Assembly (NCBI RefSeq): GCF_001294335.1
Contig: NZ_LGKG01000002.1
Coordinates: forward strand, 62,001-126,000
DNA length: 64,000 bases
Origin: Streptomyces chattanoogensis
Lineage (GTDB): Bacteria > Actinomycetota > Actinomycetes > Streptomycetales > Streptomycetaceae
Reading direction: 5' to 3'
A program made the translations under genes and the position numbers. Of the stretch, positions 8,940 to 17,189 are shown one piece after another. Within the stretch, counting starts at the first letter, position 1, and each line of letters begins with the position of its first letter. A model generated the notes under the pieces. It made no database searches, was not told the DNA's origin, and saw only the letters and a program-made list of their open reading frames with translations.

Positions 8940-9005
8940 ACAGCAATGCTGCTCAGTTTTGCTGTACAGCATTGCTGCGCAGGTCAGGTTGCACAGCTTT
9001 GCTGG
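8940..9005. promoter_or_regulatory. Three-site operator array between eno and marR
   Basis: Three near-identical imperfect palindromes of 13 bp occur at regular spacing: ACAGCAATGCTGC (8940-8952), ACAGCATTGCTGC (8966-8978) and ACAGCTTTGCTGG (8993-9005). The start-to-start distances are 26 and 27 bp, about two and a half helical turns. A fourth half-site, TTGCTGTACAGC, lies between the first two. The array fills the 163-bp gap between the divergent eno and MarR genes, and the last site is 20 nt from the marR start. I infer that the MarR protein binds here and controls both genes. Confidence 0.7.
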
Positions 9006-9025
9006 CCAACGGGGTAAAGTGCCCT

Positions 9026-9448
9026 ATGCCCACCTCGGAAGCCGCCGCCATCGCCGCCGAACTGCGCACCGCGATGGGCAAGCTCACCCGACGCGTCAAA
9101 CACGAGGACCGCATCCCGCTGGGCCAGGTCGCCGTGCTCGGCGCACTCGACCGCGACGGCGCCATGACCACCAGCGACCTCGCCGCCGATCAGCGCGTTC
9201 GCCCTCAGTCGATGGCCCGGGCGGTGGGGCTGCTCATGGAACAGAACCTGATCACGCGCCGGGCGCACCCCACGGACGGCCGCAAGTCACTGGTCGAGCT
9301 GTCGGACGCGGGCCGGGCCGCGCTCGAAGCGGAGCGCGGCCGCAGGGTCGGTTGGCTCGCGCAGGCCATCGAGGCCGAACTCACGGATGAGGAGCGGGCG
9401 TTGCTGGCAAGGAGCGCTGCCCTGCTGGAGCGGCTCGCCACACGCTAG
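9026..9448 (+). CDS. MarR-family transcriptional regulator
   Basis: The 140-aa product starts at ATG 9026 (MPTSEAAAIAAELRTAMGKL). It has the MarR winged-helix layout: an N-terminal dimer helix, then PLGQVAVLGALDRDGAMTTS, recognition region DLAADQRVRPQSMARAVGLL, wing ITRRAHPTDGRKSLVELSDA with the DxR wing motif, and a C-terminal dimer helix ending LLERLATR. MarR proteins are dimers that release DNA when a small ligand or oxidant is sensed. The gene diverges from the enolase paralogue, and the palindrome array at 8940-9005 is the likely operator. No ligand can be guessed. Confidence 0.9.
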   Translation: MPTSEAAAIAAELRTAMGKLTRRVKHEDRIPLGQVAVLGALDRDGAMTTSDLAADQRVRPQSMARAVGLLMEQNLITRRAHPTDGRKSLVELSDAGRAALEAERGRRVGWLAQAIEAELTDEERALLARSAALLERLATR

Positions 9449-9790
9449 ACGAGTCATTCCGATGTGATCAGTGGTCGCAGGCCTGGCAATGCCAGAGAGT
9501 CTCGCGGTGGGTGCCCTTGCCCGCACGTCCGCTGACCGCCAAGCACCCGAACCGTCGGCCGTGAGGTCAACCCGTTCCGCCATCGCACCCTCGCTCCTAT
9601 GCGATCCGTGTTGCCGAAGGGTGGATGTGCACCTTCCGATACCGGAAACGGAAGAGCGGCCACTGACACTTCACCTGACACTTCACCTGGCAGGACCACT
9701 GACCTTGTCGTGGCAGACGAAGATGCCCTCCGAGGCACGGCACGGCACGGCACGGGCAACTATCTGGCCGTGCTCGATCGCCGTTGGAGC
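9449..9790. other. Intergenic region, no gene recognised
   Basis: No frame shows a credible start and codon bias. A short direct repeat, TGACACTTCACC at 9664-9675 and 9676-9687, is seen, followed by the simple run GGCACGGCACGGCACGG at 9737-9753. Nothing functional can be supported. Confidence 0.4.
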
Positions 9791-10345
9791 ATGACGCACC
9801 CAAGCCCCGCACCGCCCCTGGCTCCTCCTGACCGGCCGCACTGCAGCCACGGCAGTACCCCAGAGGATCCGGTCGGTTGCCGCAGCATCCACGTCCCCGG
9901 CCACACCACATGCCTCGCCCACCTGATAGACGCCGACCGCGAGGCCTACTTGGCCGGCCTGGCCCCGGCGCCGACATCGACCACCGCGGCACCCCTTTTA
10001 CCCAACGCCTTCTCCGCGCCCTCTTCGCCGCGCTCCGCGACCCTCACCACCACAAACCCCCGCTTCGGCGACGCCCGTTTCAGCTCGGCGACCTCCCAGG
10101 ACGCGGGCAGCCAGCCTGGGACCATTGGTGTGCGCCGGGCGGATGGTACTGACCGGGGCGGTGTTCGACGGCCCGATGACCCTCTGGTTCGCCGGGCGCC
10201 GCCTGGAATGCTGGCGTGCCCGCTGGTCGTCAACGGCCCAGTTGCGTCTGCGCTACGCCACGGTGGACTTCGCTCACGCGGTCTTCGAACACCCCCTCAC
10301 GATCGCCGCGGAGGCAGACCCTCTCGTGCTTCCCGAGCCCTGGGC
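9791..10345 (+). pseudogene. Pentapeptide-repeat protein remnant
   Basis: Three frames together spell a decayed Streptomyces pentapeptide-repeat protein. From ATG 9791 one frame reads DRPHCSHGSTPEDPVGCRSI and HVPGHTTCLAHLIDADREAY, the family's N-terminal HCSHG...PVGCRG head. A shift near 9955 moves to GADIDHRGTPFTQRLLRALF. A third frame from about 10140 reads VFDGPMTLWFAGRRLECWRA and LRLRYATVDFAHAVFEHPLT, the C-terminal membrane-proximal region. The central A(D/N)LxX repeats that define the family are missing, so there is a large internal deletion as well as two frameshifts. Confidence 0.65.
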
Positions 10346-10489
10346 TGGCTCGCTGCCGCCAGGCTCGTCACCATCCTGCTGCTCATAGGCTTCGGACTGC
10401 CCCAGGGCTCCCCGGCGCAGCAAGCGACCGGCATCGTACCGCCCCCCGGAGGCGGCACGGTGACCTTCCACATACAAAAGGACGACCCT

Positions 10490-10588
10490 CGCCTCAAGCA
10501 CCACCGCGCGGTCGCCACCAGATACGACAGGCTTGCCGGCCGCTGCCAAGCCGCCGTGCGGGTCGCCACCCTCAACGTATGGCTGTGA
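10490..10588 (+). pseudogene. IS5-type transposase, C-terminal fragment
   Basis: The last ~28 codons of a rightward frame read RLKHHRAVATRYDRLAGRCQ and then AAVRVATLNVWL before the stop. This matches the extreme C-terminus of IS5-group transposases (RxATRYDKLAxxYxAxxxxAxxxxWL), which follows the catalytic Glu region. The preceding sequence in the same frame, including a hydrophobic run LVTILLLIGFGLPQG, does not look like transposase. Only this tail is assigned. Confidence 0.6.
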
Positions 10589-10693
10589 CCAGCACTTTCA
10601 AAACACACTCCGGGTCCGTCCGAGGCCCGGGCCGATTGGGGGACCATCAGGAACAAGCCGAGCAGGACGCGGGCGACGAGGACGACAGCCGGG

Positions 10694-11566
10694 TCAAGTG
10701 ACTGAGGGCACGGACGGCGCGTCCGTCAGGCTCAGCAGGAGCATGGCGTCGTGGTCCGGGGTGCCGGGCTCGGCCTGGTAGACGATCAGGCGGTGACCCT
10801 GGCTGCGGGCCACCGTGTAGGCCTCGTAGCTCAGGTCCATGCGCCCCACCGCCGAGTCCGCGAAGCACTTGCGGCCGTTGGTGCGTGCGCGCACGTCGTA
10901 GCGCTGCCAGAGCGTCGCGAAATCCTCGCTCTTGACGGTGAGCTCGCCGATCAGGGCGGTGAGCTCGGGCGCGTCGGGGTGAGCGCCGGCGACGGCCCGC
11001 AGATGGGCAACCGTCGCTGCGGCGACCTCTGCCCAGTTGCCGTAGAGGCGACGGGCCCGCGGGTGGAGGAAGGTGTAGCGAGCGGTGTTGCGCTGCCGGG
11101 GCGGCCACTCTTCGATGCCGGGCAGCAGCCTCATGCCGGGGGTATTGGCGGCCAGCAGGTCGTTCGACCGGCTGAGGAGGTACGCCGGGCAGGGCGCGAC
11201 GATGTCCAGCATGCGCAGGACGCCACGGCGCGGCGTGCGGCCCGGAGGCGCGGTATCCGGCGGGGTGCCGGGGCCGGTGGTCGGGGACGCCGCGCGGGCG
11301 AGGGCGAACAGGTGCTGTCGCTCATCGTCGTCGAGACGGAGGACACCGGCGATGGCCTCCAGAACCGCGGGGCTCGGCCGGTTCTGCTTGCCCTGCTCCA
11401 GGCGCCGGTAGTACTCGATGCTCACCCCGGCCAGGAGCGCCACCTCCTCCCGGCGCAGACCCGCCGTGCGGCGCCGCCCCGTGGTCCTCGGCAGCCCCGC
11501 CTCCTGCGGGGACACACGAGCGCGGCGCGCGCGCAGGAACTCTCCCAACCCCGTGATGCTGTTCAT
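10694..11566 (-). CDS. XRE-family regulator with MmyB-like ligand domain
   Basis: The 290-aa product starts at ATG 11566 (MNSITGLGEFLRARRARVSP). Residues about 5-75 form the helix-turn-helix of this large Streptomyces family, with TAGLRREEVALLAGVSIEYY and RLEQGKQNRPSPAVLEAIAG. The remainder (about 105-285) is the MmyB/PAS-like ligand-binding domain, with PAYLLSRSNDLLAANTPGMR and the late Trp/Arg motif FATLWQRYDVRAR. It is transcribed away from the dehydrogenase gene at 11739 with a 172-bp gap, an arrangement these regulators often have with the oxidoreductase they control. Confidence 0.9.
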   Translation of the reverse strand: MNSITGLGEFLRARRARVSPQEAGLPRTTGRRRTAGLRREEVALLAGVSIEYYRRLEQGKQNRPSPAVLEAIAGVLRLDDDERQHLFALARAASPTTGPGTPPDTAPPGRTPRRGVLRMLDIVAPCPAYLLSRSNDLLAANTPGMRLLPGIEEWPPRQRNTARYTFLHPRARRLYGNWAEVAAATVAHLRAVAGAHPDAPELTALIGELTVKSEDFATLWQRYDVRARTNGRKCFADSAVGRMDLSYEAYTVARSQGHRLIVYQAEPGTPDHDAMLLLSLTDAPSVPSVT

Positions 11567-11738
11567 GCCTTGAGTATGGCCTCCGGGGCCGTGGTGGTGC
11601 GGGCCCCTGCCAGGGCCCCCCTTCGGCGGGTCTGTCTCCCCCGGGGGCGCGCGCCGCAGACTTCTGCCGTACCGAGCAAGCGCCGTACGGCGTCTGCGGA
11701 AGAACGAGCGGTAGAACGAATGGACGGGAGAGCCGGAA

Positions 11739-12656
11739 ATGGCGAGCGTTGCAGTGGTGGGCCTGGGCATCATGGGCCGTGGCATGGCCGAGAACCTGCT
11801 GCGGGACGGGCACGACGTCGTGGTGTGGAACCGCAGCCCGGAAGCATCCCGCGCCCTGGCGGAAGCAGGGGCCACGGTGGCGGAGAGCCCCGCGGCAGCG
11901 GCCGCCCGCGCAGAGGTGGTCTTCGAGGTGACGGCGGACGATGCATCGTCGCGCGAGGTGTGGCTGGGCTCTGACGGCATTGCGGCCGGGGCCGGGGCCA
12001 CGGCGGTGCTGATCGCCTCGGCGACCCTGTCCGTGGGGTGGGTGGAAGAGCTCGCCCTGGCGTGCGCCGAGCGCGGGTCCGTCTTCTTCGACATGCCGCT
12101 CACCGGGGGTGCGGCCGGCGCCAGGACGGGCAACCTGGTGCTGCTCGCCGGCGGCGACCGGGAGAAGCTGCAGGCGCTCGCGCCGGTGCTCGGCTCGATC
12201 TCCAAAGAGGTCAAGCACTTCGGGCCCGCCGGGGCAGGCACCCGCTTCAAGCTCGTGCTCAACGCCCTCCAGGCGATTCACCTGGCCGGCTTCGGCGAGG
12301 CCCTGCAGCTCGCGGAGGCCGCCGGACTCGACACCGCCCAGGTCGGCGCCGCCCTGCTGGACCGCCCCGGCGGCGTCGTCACCGAGCTGGCCTGGAGCAG
12401 CTATCTCACCCCGCCCGAGCCGATCAACTTCTCGGCCGAGTGGGCCCACAAGGACCTGACGTACGCAGCCCACATGGCCGGCCGGCTTCCGCACCCGATG
12501 CTCGACGGCGTCCTGTCCCTGTTCTCCGCGGCGCTCGCCGAAGGCTGCGGCAAGGAGGACTGGAGCACGGTCAACCCGACGGCACCGCGCGGTGAGAGAG
12601 TGTTCCCCCGGTCGGATCAAGGTGCGGGGGGTGCGGTTTCCGGATCGCCGATTTGA
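11739..12656 (+). CDS. NAD(P)-dependent beta-hydroxyacid dehydrogenase-like oxidoreductase
   Basis: The 305-aa product belongs to the 6-phosphogluconate/3-hydroxyisobutyrate dehydrogenase superfamily. The Rossmann motif VAVVGLGIMGRGMAENLLRD begins at residue 4. The substrate-binding segment DMPLTGGAAGARTGNLVLLA is followed by the KLVLNA region with the catalytic Lys (GAGTRFKLVLNALQ). The substrate is unknown; such proteins may act as imine reductases or hydroxyacid dehydrogenases. The natural C-terminus would fall around EGCGKEDWSTVN. A further ~26 residues (PTAPRGERVFPRSDQG...) look like readthrough into unrelated DNA, so the original stop may have been lost through a rearrangement near 12585. 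The divergent XRE gene is its likely regulator. Confidence 0.88.
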   Translation: MASVAVVGLGIMGRGMAENLLRDGHDVVVWNRSPEASRALAEAGATVAESPAAAAARAEVVFEVTADDASSREVWLGSDGIAAGAGATAVLIASATLSVGWVEELALACAERGSVFFDMPLTGGAAGARTGNLVLLAGGDREKLQALAPVLGSISKEVKHFGPAGAGTRFKLVLNALQAIHLAGFGEALQLAEAAGLDTAQVGAALLDRPGGVVTELAWSSYLTPPEPINFSAEWAHKDLTYAAHMAGRLPHPMLDGVLSLFSAALAEGCGKEDWSTVNPTAPRGERVFPRSDQGAGGAVSGSPI

Positions 12657-12880
12657 GCCGGCAGGACTCCGGCGTGGCGTGTGCGGGAACTCACCAATGA
12701 CGAAGGGGAGTTGAGCGAACCGTTCCTGGCGATAGGCAGGTTCGGCCACTGGTTCGCGGTGGAGCCTTCTGCCCTCCGGACACCCTCTTGTTCGGGGGAA
12801 GTGGAGTACGTAGCGGCTCTTGGTCCGGGGAAGCCGCCGCACTTCGTCACCCTCCATGTGCGCATCATGCGGGCGATCAC
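12657..12880 (+). pseudogene. Possible IS5-type transposase N-terminal fragment
   Basis: The rightward frame at about 12681 reads VRELTNDEGELSEPFLAIGR followed by FGHWFAVEP. It resembles the opening of IS5-group transposases (LTDDEWELIEPLLPIGRFG). The likeness is short and runs out after about 25 residues. It could be chance. Confidence 0.3.
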
Positions 12881-12966
12881 GCGGTGCGTCGTGCCCGCGG
12901 TGCGTCGTGCCCGCGGTGCGTCGTGCCCGCGGTGCGTCGTGCCCGCGGTGCGTCGTGCCCGCGGTG
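12881..12966. repeat. 16-bp tandem repeat, 5.4 copies
   Basis: Five exact head-to-tail copies of GCGGTGCGTCGTGCCC (12881-12960), plus GCGGTG. There are no spacers, so it is not a CRISPR. Copies are identical, which suggests recent slippage. It lies in a gene-free stretch. Confidence 0.9.
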
Positions 12967-13526
12967 ACGTCATTGCTTGGCGTGTGACCGCGTGAGTCTG
13001 GTTCCGACCCTGGTCAGCATCTGGCCGAGGAGGTGGATGGCCAGCGCCCCTGTCGGCACCCTGCGGGTTACACCCGTCCAGTAGGCACGGTGAAGTTCTG
13101 AGAGTTGAGAGAGGCTGCAGGAAGGGTGAGTGGGGGGTGGAGAGGGAGGAGAGTGTGGAATTGTGAAGGATGTTGGTTATAGATGGTTTGTGAGGTGGTG
13201 TTGGGTGATAGGAGCGTCACCCGGCCAACGTCTTTGTGTCGTTTGCCAGTACGGCGGCCAGACAGGACGGAGGGAGACTTTCTGCCACGACCGCGGCCCG
13301 GCGAGCTTCTGAATCCGGAGTGCCGCAGGGCCCTGGCCACGGACGAGATCACATGAGACGGCAATGCCTATTTCGCCGAGGTGTTGCTCTCCGCGGTGGG
13401 CACTGCCGTGGTGCTCTGGCAGGGAGCCCCAGAGGCAGCGGGCCACGAGGGCGGTGGTGGGTCCGCCGGCGATCTCGCTGTGCGGCTCGCCGCTGCAGCG
13501 ACGTGGTGTGCGGGGAGCCGACGGCG
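12967..13526. other. Gene-free stretch including a 96-nt cytosine-free segment
   Basis: From 13119 to 13214 the plus strand contains not a single C, although the surroundings are about 70% GC. The segment is rich in G and T/A (for example GGGTGAGTGGGGGGTGGAG and GATGTTGGTTATAGATGG). The rest shows no credible gene. A leftward frame around 13230-13370 reads AALRIQKLAGPRSWQKVSLR, which looks like a broken protein but is not one I can name. Confidence 0.6.
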
Positions 13527-14525
13527 TCAGGGGGTCCGCGTCCGCCTCATGAGGGCCGCGGCATCCGCGGCGATGTCCGCCACGATGCGGCCGGCCGGGG
13601 CGACGTCGTGGACGAGCCCGGCGCTCTGGCCCGCGTAGAGGGCGAGAGCCTCCAGGTCGCCCGACATGCCGGGCACGGGGACCATGTCGTCGTAACGCGA
13701 CCAGGCCCGTCCGTCGGCGGTCCGGGCCACCACGGCGCCTTCGCCGGGTCGGTTCGGCGCGACTGGACGGGCCGCGGCCTCCCAGGCGCGGAGCGTGGAG
13801 TTGCGCAGCGCACGATGCGGGGCGTTGGGCCAGCCGCCGTCGAAGCACCGGGTGTGCACTGCGTCCTGCGGCGCTGCCTGGATCACGGCTTGACGGTAGA
13901 CCTCGTGCGTGGCCGCCTCGGATGCCGTCAGGAATCGGGTGCCCAGCCATCCGGCCTGGGCCCCGAGAGCCAGTGCCGCGGCGAGCCCGCGCCCGTCGGC
14001 GATGCCGCCGGCCGCGATGACGGGCACCGGGTGCACAGCGTCCACGACCGCGGGCACGAGCGCCATCGTGGTGACCTCCCCGCGGACGTGGCCGCCTGCT
14101 TCACACCCTTGGGCCACGATCACGTCCACGCCTGCGGCAGCGGCGCGTTCGGCCTCGGCGACGGAACCGACCGTGTGGAGGTGCAGGGCATCGGCCGAGT
14201 GTGTGCGTTCGGCGACGGCTGAGGGGTCGCCCCAGAACGTCGAGATGACCGGCACGCTTTCCGCCAGGCAGGCGTCGAGAAGCTCGTCGACCGGGAAGTC
14301 CAGCACCAGGTTCGCGGCGAAGGGCCTCGGTGTCATCCGCCGAACCTGCCGGATCCGGTGCACCGCCTCCTCGGCGGTGACCCAGGTCAGAGCGAGGGTG
14401 CCGAGTCCTCCCGCGTTGGCCACCGCAGCCACCAGCTCCGTGGTGACCGCGGACCCGATGGGTGCCTGCACCACGGGTACCTCGATGCCCAGTTGCCGGC
14501 ACAGAGGTGTGGTCAACGTCGTCAT
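13527..14525 (-). CDS. Nitronate monooxygenase (2-nitropropane dioxygenase family)
   Basis: The 332-aa product starts at ATG 14525, after GAGGAGGG. It is an FMN-dependent TIM-barrel enzyme that oxidises nitronates to carbonyl compounds and nitrite. Seen motifs: PVVQAPIGSAVTTELVAAVA at the N-terminus, NAGGLGTLALTWVTAEEA, the FMN phosphate region IVAQGCEAGGHVRGEVTTMA, then VPVIAAGGIADGRGLAAALA and GAQAGWLGTRFLTASEA. Length and motif order are normal for the class. The divergent HxlR regulator 129 bp away, with palindromes between, suggests induction by a nitroalkane, electrophile or redox signal. Confidence 0.92.
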   Translation of the reverse strand: MTTLTTPLCRQLGIEVPVVQAPIGSAVTTELVAAVANAGGLGTLALTWVTAEEAVHRIRQVRRMTPRPFAANLVLDFPVDELLDACLAESVPVISTFWGDPSAVAERTHSADALHLHTVGSVAEAERAAAAGVDVIVAQGCEAGGHVRGEVTTMALVPAVVDAVHPVPVIAAGGIADGRGLAAALALGAQAGWLGTRFLTASEAATHEVYRQAVIQAAPQDAVHTRCFDGGWPNAPHRALRNSTLRAWEAAARPVAPNRPGEGAVVARTADGRAWSRYDDMVPVPGMSGDLEALALYAGQSAGLVHDVAPAGRIVADIAADAAALMRRTRTP

Positions 14526-14565
14526 GCTGCCCTCCTCAGGCGAGCTGTTTCGTATCAGGCGAGGT

Positions 14566-14615
14566 GTTTCGGAATCCGAATCACGCGGCGATGGTAATGT
14601 TTCGGAATCCGAAAC
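14566..14615. promoter_or_regulatory. Paired palindromic operator for HxlR regulator
   Basis: A 17-bp palindrome occurs twice, 33 bp apart: GTTTCGGAATCCGAATC (14566-14582, one arm mismatch) and GTTTCGGAATCCGAAAC (14599-14615, perfect 8-bp arms around one central base). A partial third site, TGTTTCGTATC, lies at 14546-14556. They sit between the divergent nitronate monooxygenase and HxlR genes. HxlR proteins bind such inverted repeats, so autoregulation and control of the enzyme are likely. Confidence 0.75.
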
Positions 14616-14654
14616 GCCAGGGGCGTGGGTCTGCAGATGCGCAGGAGGAGCGCG

Positions 14655-15059
14655 ATGGTCACACCGACACCAGGACGGCCGGTGCGTGGCTCGACCACCG
14701 GACGCCCTCTCATGGCCGCGCTCGATCTGTTCGGCCGGCGATGGAGCCTGCGCGTGGTGTGGGAACTCCACGAAGGCGCCCTGGGGTTCCGTGCCCTGCG
14801 CCGATGCTGCGGCGACATGTCCTCCAGCGTGCTGCGTCAGCGCCTCGTCGAGCTGAACGAGGCACGTCTGGTGCACCAGACCCCCGAGGGCCACTACGCC
14901 CTCACCACGCTGGGGCGACAAGCCCACACAGCGCTCCGCCCCCTCGTCGACTGGTCCGCCACCTGGGCCAACGAACTGGCCGAGCACTCCTCTGAGCACC
15001 CCTCCGAGCACTCCTCTGACCACGGCGCCGCTGCTGCTGATGCCCCGGATATCCCCTGA
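14655..15059 (+). CDS. HxlR-family transcriptional regulator
   Basis: The 134-aa product starts at ATG 14655, with AGGAGG ending 7 nt upstream; an earlier in-frame start at 14625 lacks a site. The HxlR winged helix is clear: MAALDLFGRRWSLRVVWELH, then GALGFRALRRCCGDMSSSVL, recognition region RQRLVELNEARLVHQTPEGH and YALTTLGRQA. The tail (residues ~112-134) has a Ser/Glu/His-rich repeat, SSEHPSEHSSDHG. HxlR regulators sense aldehydes, electrophiles or oxidants and act as dimers. Confidence 0.92.
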   Translation: MVTPTPGRPVRGSTTGRPLMAALDLFGRRWSLRVVWELHEGALGFRALRRCCGDMSSSVLRQRLVELNEARLVHQTPEGHYALTTLGRQAHTALRPLVDWSATWANELAEHSSEHPSEHSSDHGAAAADAPDIP

Positions 15060-15117
15060 GCCCTTGGCCAACGGGCGGCGGTCCGTGATCTGATGGTGGC
15101 GGCCTGGGAGACGGGTG

Positions 15118-15285
15118 CCCGACTCCTACTGGGTCAGCGTGTCCGTCGCGGCGCAGTGCAGTGCCGTCATGACGCGGTCCGCCCACCAGCCCTCCGACGA
15201 CATCGTCCGCGAAATCACCGACGGCATCGGCACGACCGGAGCACGCCCCGGGACTTTCGGTGAAATCGGCGTTGCCGCCCACCGA
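15118..15285 (+). pseudogene. Phosphotriesterase-family remnant
   Basis: A rightward frame includes HQPSDDIVREITDGIGTTGA followed by RPGTFGEIGV. This matches the phosphotriesterase/parathion-hydrolase family segment (VREIxEGIxGTGxRAGxIGEIG), which supplies a metal-bridging region. Only about 50 residues are recognisable, with no start or catalytic histidines. Confidence 0.6.
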
Positions 15286-15500
15286 TCGAGCGCCGCAAGT
15301 GGCACTCCCGCGCACGTGGCAAACCTTCTTGGCGCCCGAACTTGGGCTTTCCAGCGGAGGGCAGCGAGCGTTGATACACATTCATGGAAATGCCGAATTG
15401 CTCACGCTCCCTACGTGGTTGCAGTGCGAACGACTGGGCTGGCCCACCCACAGCAAGTGAACGAGTTGTTTACAACGTCTAGTTGACAACACCTCACGCG

Positions 15501-15968
15501 ATGCTTCATCTTGATCTCATGCCACTGACTCCCGATCAGCACACGGATCCCTTCACACCCCCGCAGCCGGACCAAGCACGAGCGCACCGCGTGTATGCGT
15601 CGTTGTTTCGTATCGCCGAGCGGCACGCGGCCACCGATGAGCAACGTCGCCGGCAGGCTCACCCCTCGCTCGTTGGGCCGCACGAGGCCGTGAGGCTCGT
15701 GTCGTTCCTGCTCAGCGGAGCCGCAAAGCTCGATGGCGGCGAACCAGAGGTGGACCAAGCCGACATCACCGCCGCTTTGAGCCTCGTCCCGCTGGTCCGC
15801 GGGGAGATGGACGAACTGGAAACCGGACTTCTCCGGATGGCTCGGGGCCGCGGCATGACCTGGCAGGAGATCGCTTTCGGTCTCGGGCTCGGCACTCCGC
15901 AAGCCGCCAGGCAGCGATACGAACGACTGGCCAGCCGTGCCGCATCCGACGTCGAAGGCTCTGGGTAA
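15501..15968 (+). CDS. Helix-turn-helix-like protein of unknown role
   Basis: The 155-aa product starts at ATG 15501, or at ATG 15519; neither has a strong ribosome site. The C-terminal half contains a probable helix-turn-helix, LLRMARGRGMTWQEIAFGLG followed by LGTPQAARQRYERL, which is conserved in a Streptomyces family annotated variously as DNA-binding or type III effector protein. The N-terminal part (RIAERHAATDEQRRRQAHPS) is helical and charged. There is no signal peptide. The effector label is unlikely to be meaningful in this genus; DNA binding is the better guess. Confidence 0.6.
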   Translation: MLHLDLMPLTPDQHTDPFTPPQPDQARAHRVYASLFRIAERHAATDEQRRRQAHPSLVGPHEAVRLVSFLLSGAAKLDGGEPEVDQADITAALSLVPLVRGEMDELETGLLRMARGRGMTWQEIAFGLGLGTPQAARQRYERLASRAASDVEGSG

Positions 15969-16746
15969 GCGACCTTGTTCGGATCCGCTCACCGGTCCGG
16001 GGGGGGCGGCCAGGCGCAGGCAGGCGTCCTCGCGCCTCGCCGCCGCTGAACATCGGGCGCTGCCCGCCCAGATGCCCGAGGAGTGGGCCATCCCGGAAGG
16101 CGACCGGGCGGCGCGCCTTGCAAGAGTGGGACTGCCGCGATTGCCGCTCTTCACGCCCAGGCCGCAGGACGGGACCGACCCGTGATGGTGCCCAACCTGG
16201 CAGGCGACCACGAGCGCGGTCTGCTCAAGGAAGGACAACGCCTCTACGGCCTGGGCTTTGGGGGTCTACGGCCTGGGCTTTGGGGGCACGGCAAGAACAG
16301 CGGCGTCGTCGGCGTGACCCCCGGCAACGGCCGCGTTCGGTGCCTCCTCCCCGCACCGATCACCGTCGACGACCTGCCGGAGGCCCTCAGGCACCACAAC
16401 GCGGACTGCACAAACCGGCAGTGTCCCTCTTCAGCTCCGCCGTTGCCCAGTCCGTCGAAACCACCTGGCACCGGCCTGCGGCGCTGCAGATCCTGCGGCA
16501 GATCGAGGAGCCGCCGGAGGAGTGCGACAGTCGGTCTGGATCGAACTGATCCGAGAGGGCTCTGTCTGACGTGGGGATCCGCGCCGTCACACAACTGCGT
16601 TGGCGCAGGCGCGCCGGTCCGTGTGCAGGCAGAGGAGGCAGGTCCGCGGCTGCGGACCGAACCACTTACCTGACAGGTCATCGACCCCGGCGCATCCGCA
16701 TGCCATGATCGTCGGCACACAGAGGCCGACCGACCGGAAGGACGCC
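15969..16746. other. Gene-poor region with a 22-bp tandem duplication
   Basis: No frame gives a recognisable protein. A perfect tandem duplication of 22 bp (TCTACGGCCTGGGCTTTGGG plus GG) lies at 16243-16264 and 16265-16286. Short stretches such as VAQSVETTWHRPAALQILRQ (about 16445-16505) look protein-like and may be remnants. Confidence 0.4.
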
Positions 16747-17094
16747 ATGCCCGCCTACGCCATAGCACATCTGCAGGAGGCCGCCCCGCACCCGGAGCTC
16801 GCCGAGTACATGGAGCGCATCACCGCCACCTTCGAACCGTACGGTGGCCGCTTCCTCGTGCATGCCGCGCAGCACGAGGTGAAGGAGGGCAGCTGGCCCG
16901 GGCACGTGGTGGTGATCGGCTTCCCCGGGATCACCGAGGCGCGTGCCTGGTGGGACTCCCCCGCCTATCAGGACATCGCGCCGCTACGCTCACGGCACAT
17001 CAAGGGCGACATCATCCTGGTCGAAGGCGTCTCCGAGAACTACGACTCGAGCTCCACCGCACAGGCAATGCGGGAAGCCCTGCCCGGTGAGTAA
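16747..17094 (+). CDS. DUF1330-family protein
   Basis: The 115-aa product starts at ATG 16747, with CGGAAGGA upstream. It matches the DUF1330 ferredoxin-like fold: the N-terminal strand YAIAHLQEA, the pair ELAEYMERITATFEPYGGRF followed by LVHAAQHEV, then VVIGFPGITEARAWWDSPAY and a final strand DIILVEGV. These small dimeric proteins resemble antibiotic-biosynthesis monooxygenase-type folds, but their activity is not established. It stands alone, between decayed DNA and an IS630-like fragment. Confidence 0.85.
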   Translation: MPAYAIAHLQEAAPHPELAEYMERITATFEPYGGRFLVHAAQHEVKEGSWPGHVVVIGFPGITEARAWWDSPAYQDIAPLRSRHIKGDIILVEGVSENYDSSSTAQAMREALPGE

Positions 17095-17189
17095 GCCCCG
17101 GCGCCGGGCTCAGTAACGCCGAGTCCGCCGTCGGCTCGCGGGAAACCCCCGCCCGTGTGCCGTCTTCACGTCCACGGCGAACTCACCGT

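Noticed and set aside
12881..12966. CRISPR array
   Set aside because: The units are contiguous 16-bp copies with no spacers and no cas genes nearby.
16118..16200. Cys-rich LQEWDCRDCRSS stretch as a TnpB zinc finger
   Set aside because: The CxxC is isolated, no RuvC or second CxxC follows, and the frame decays at once.
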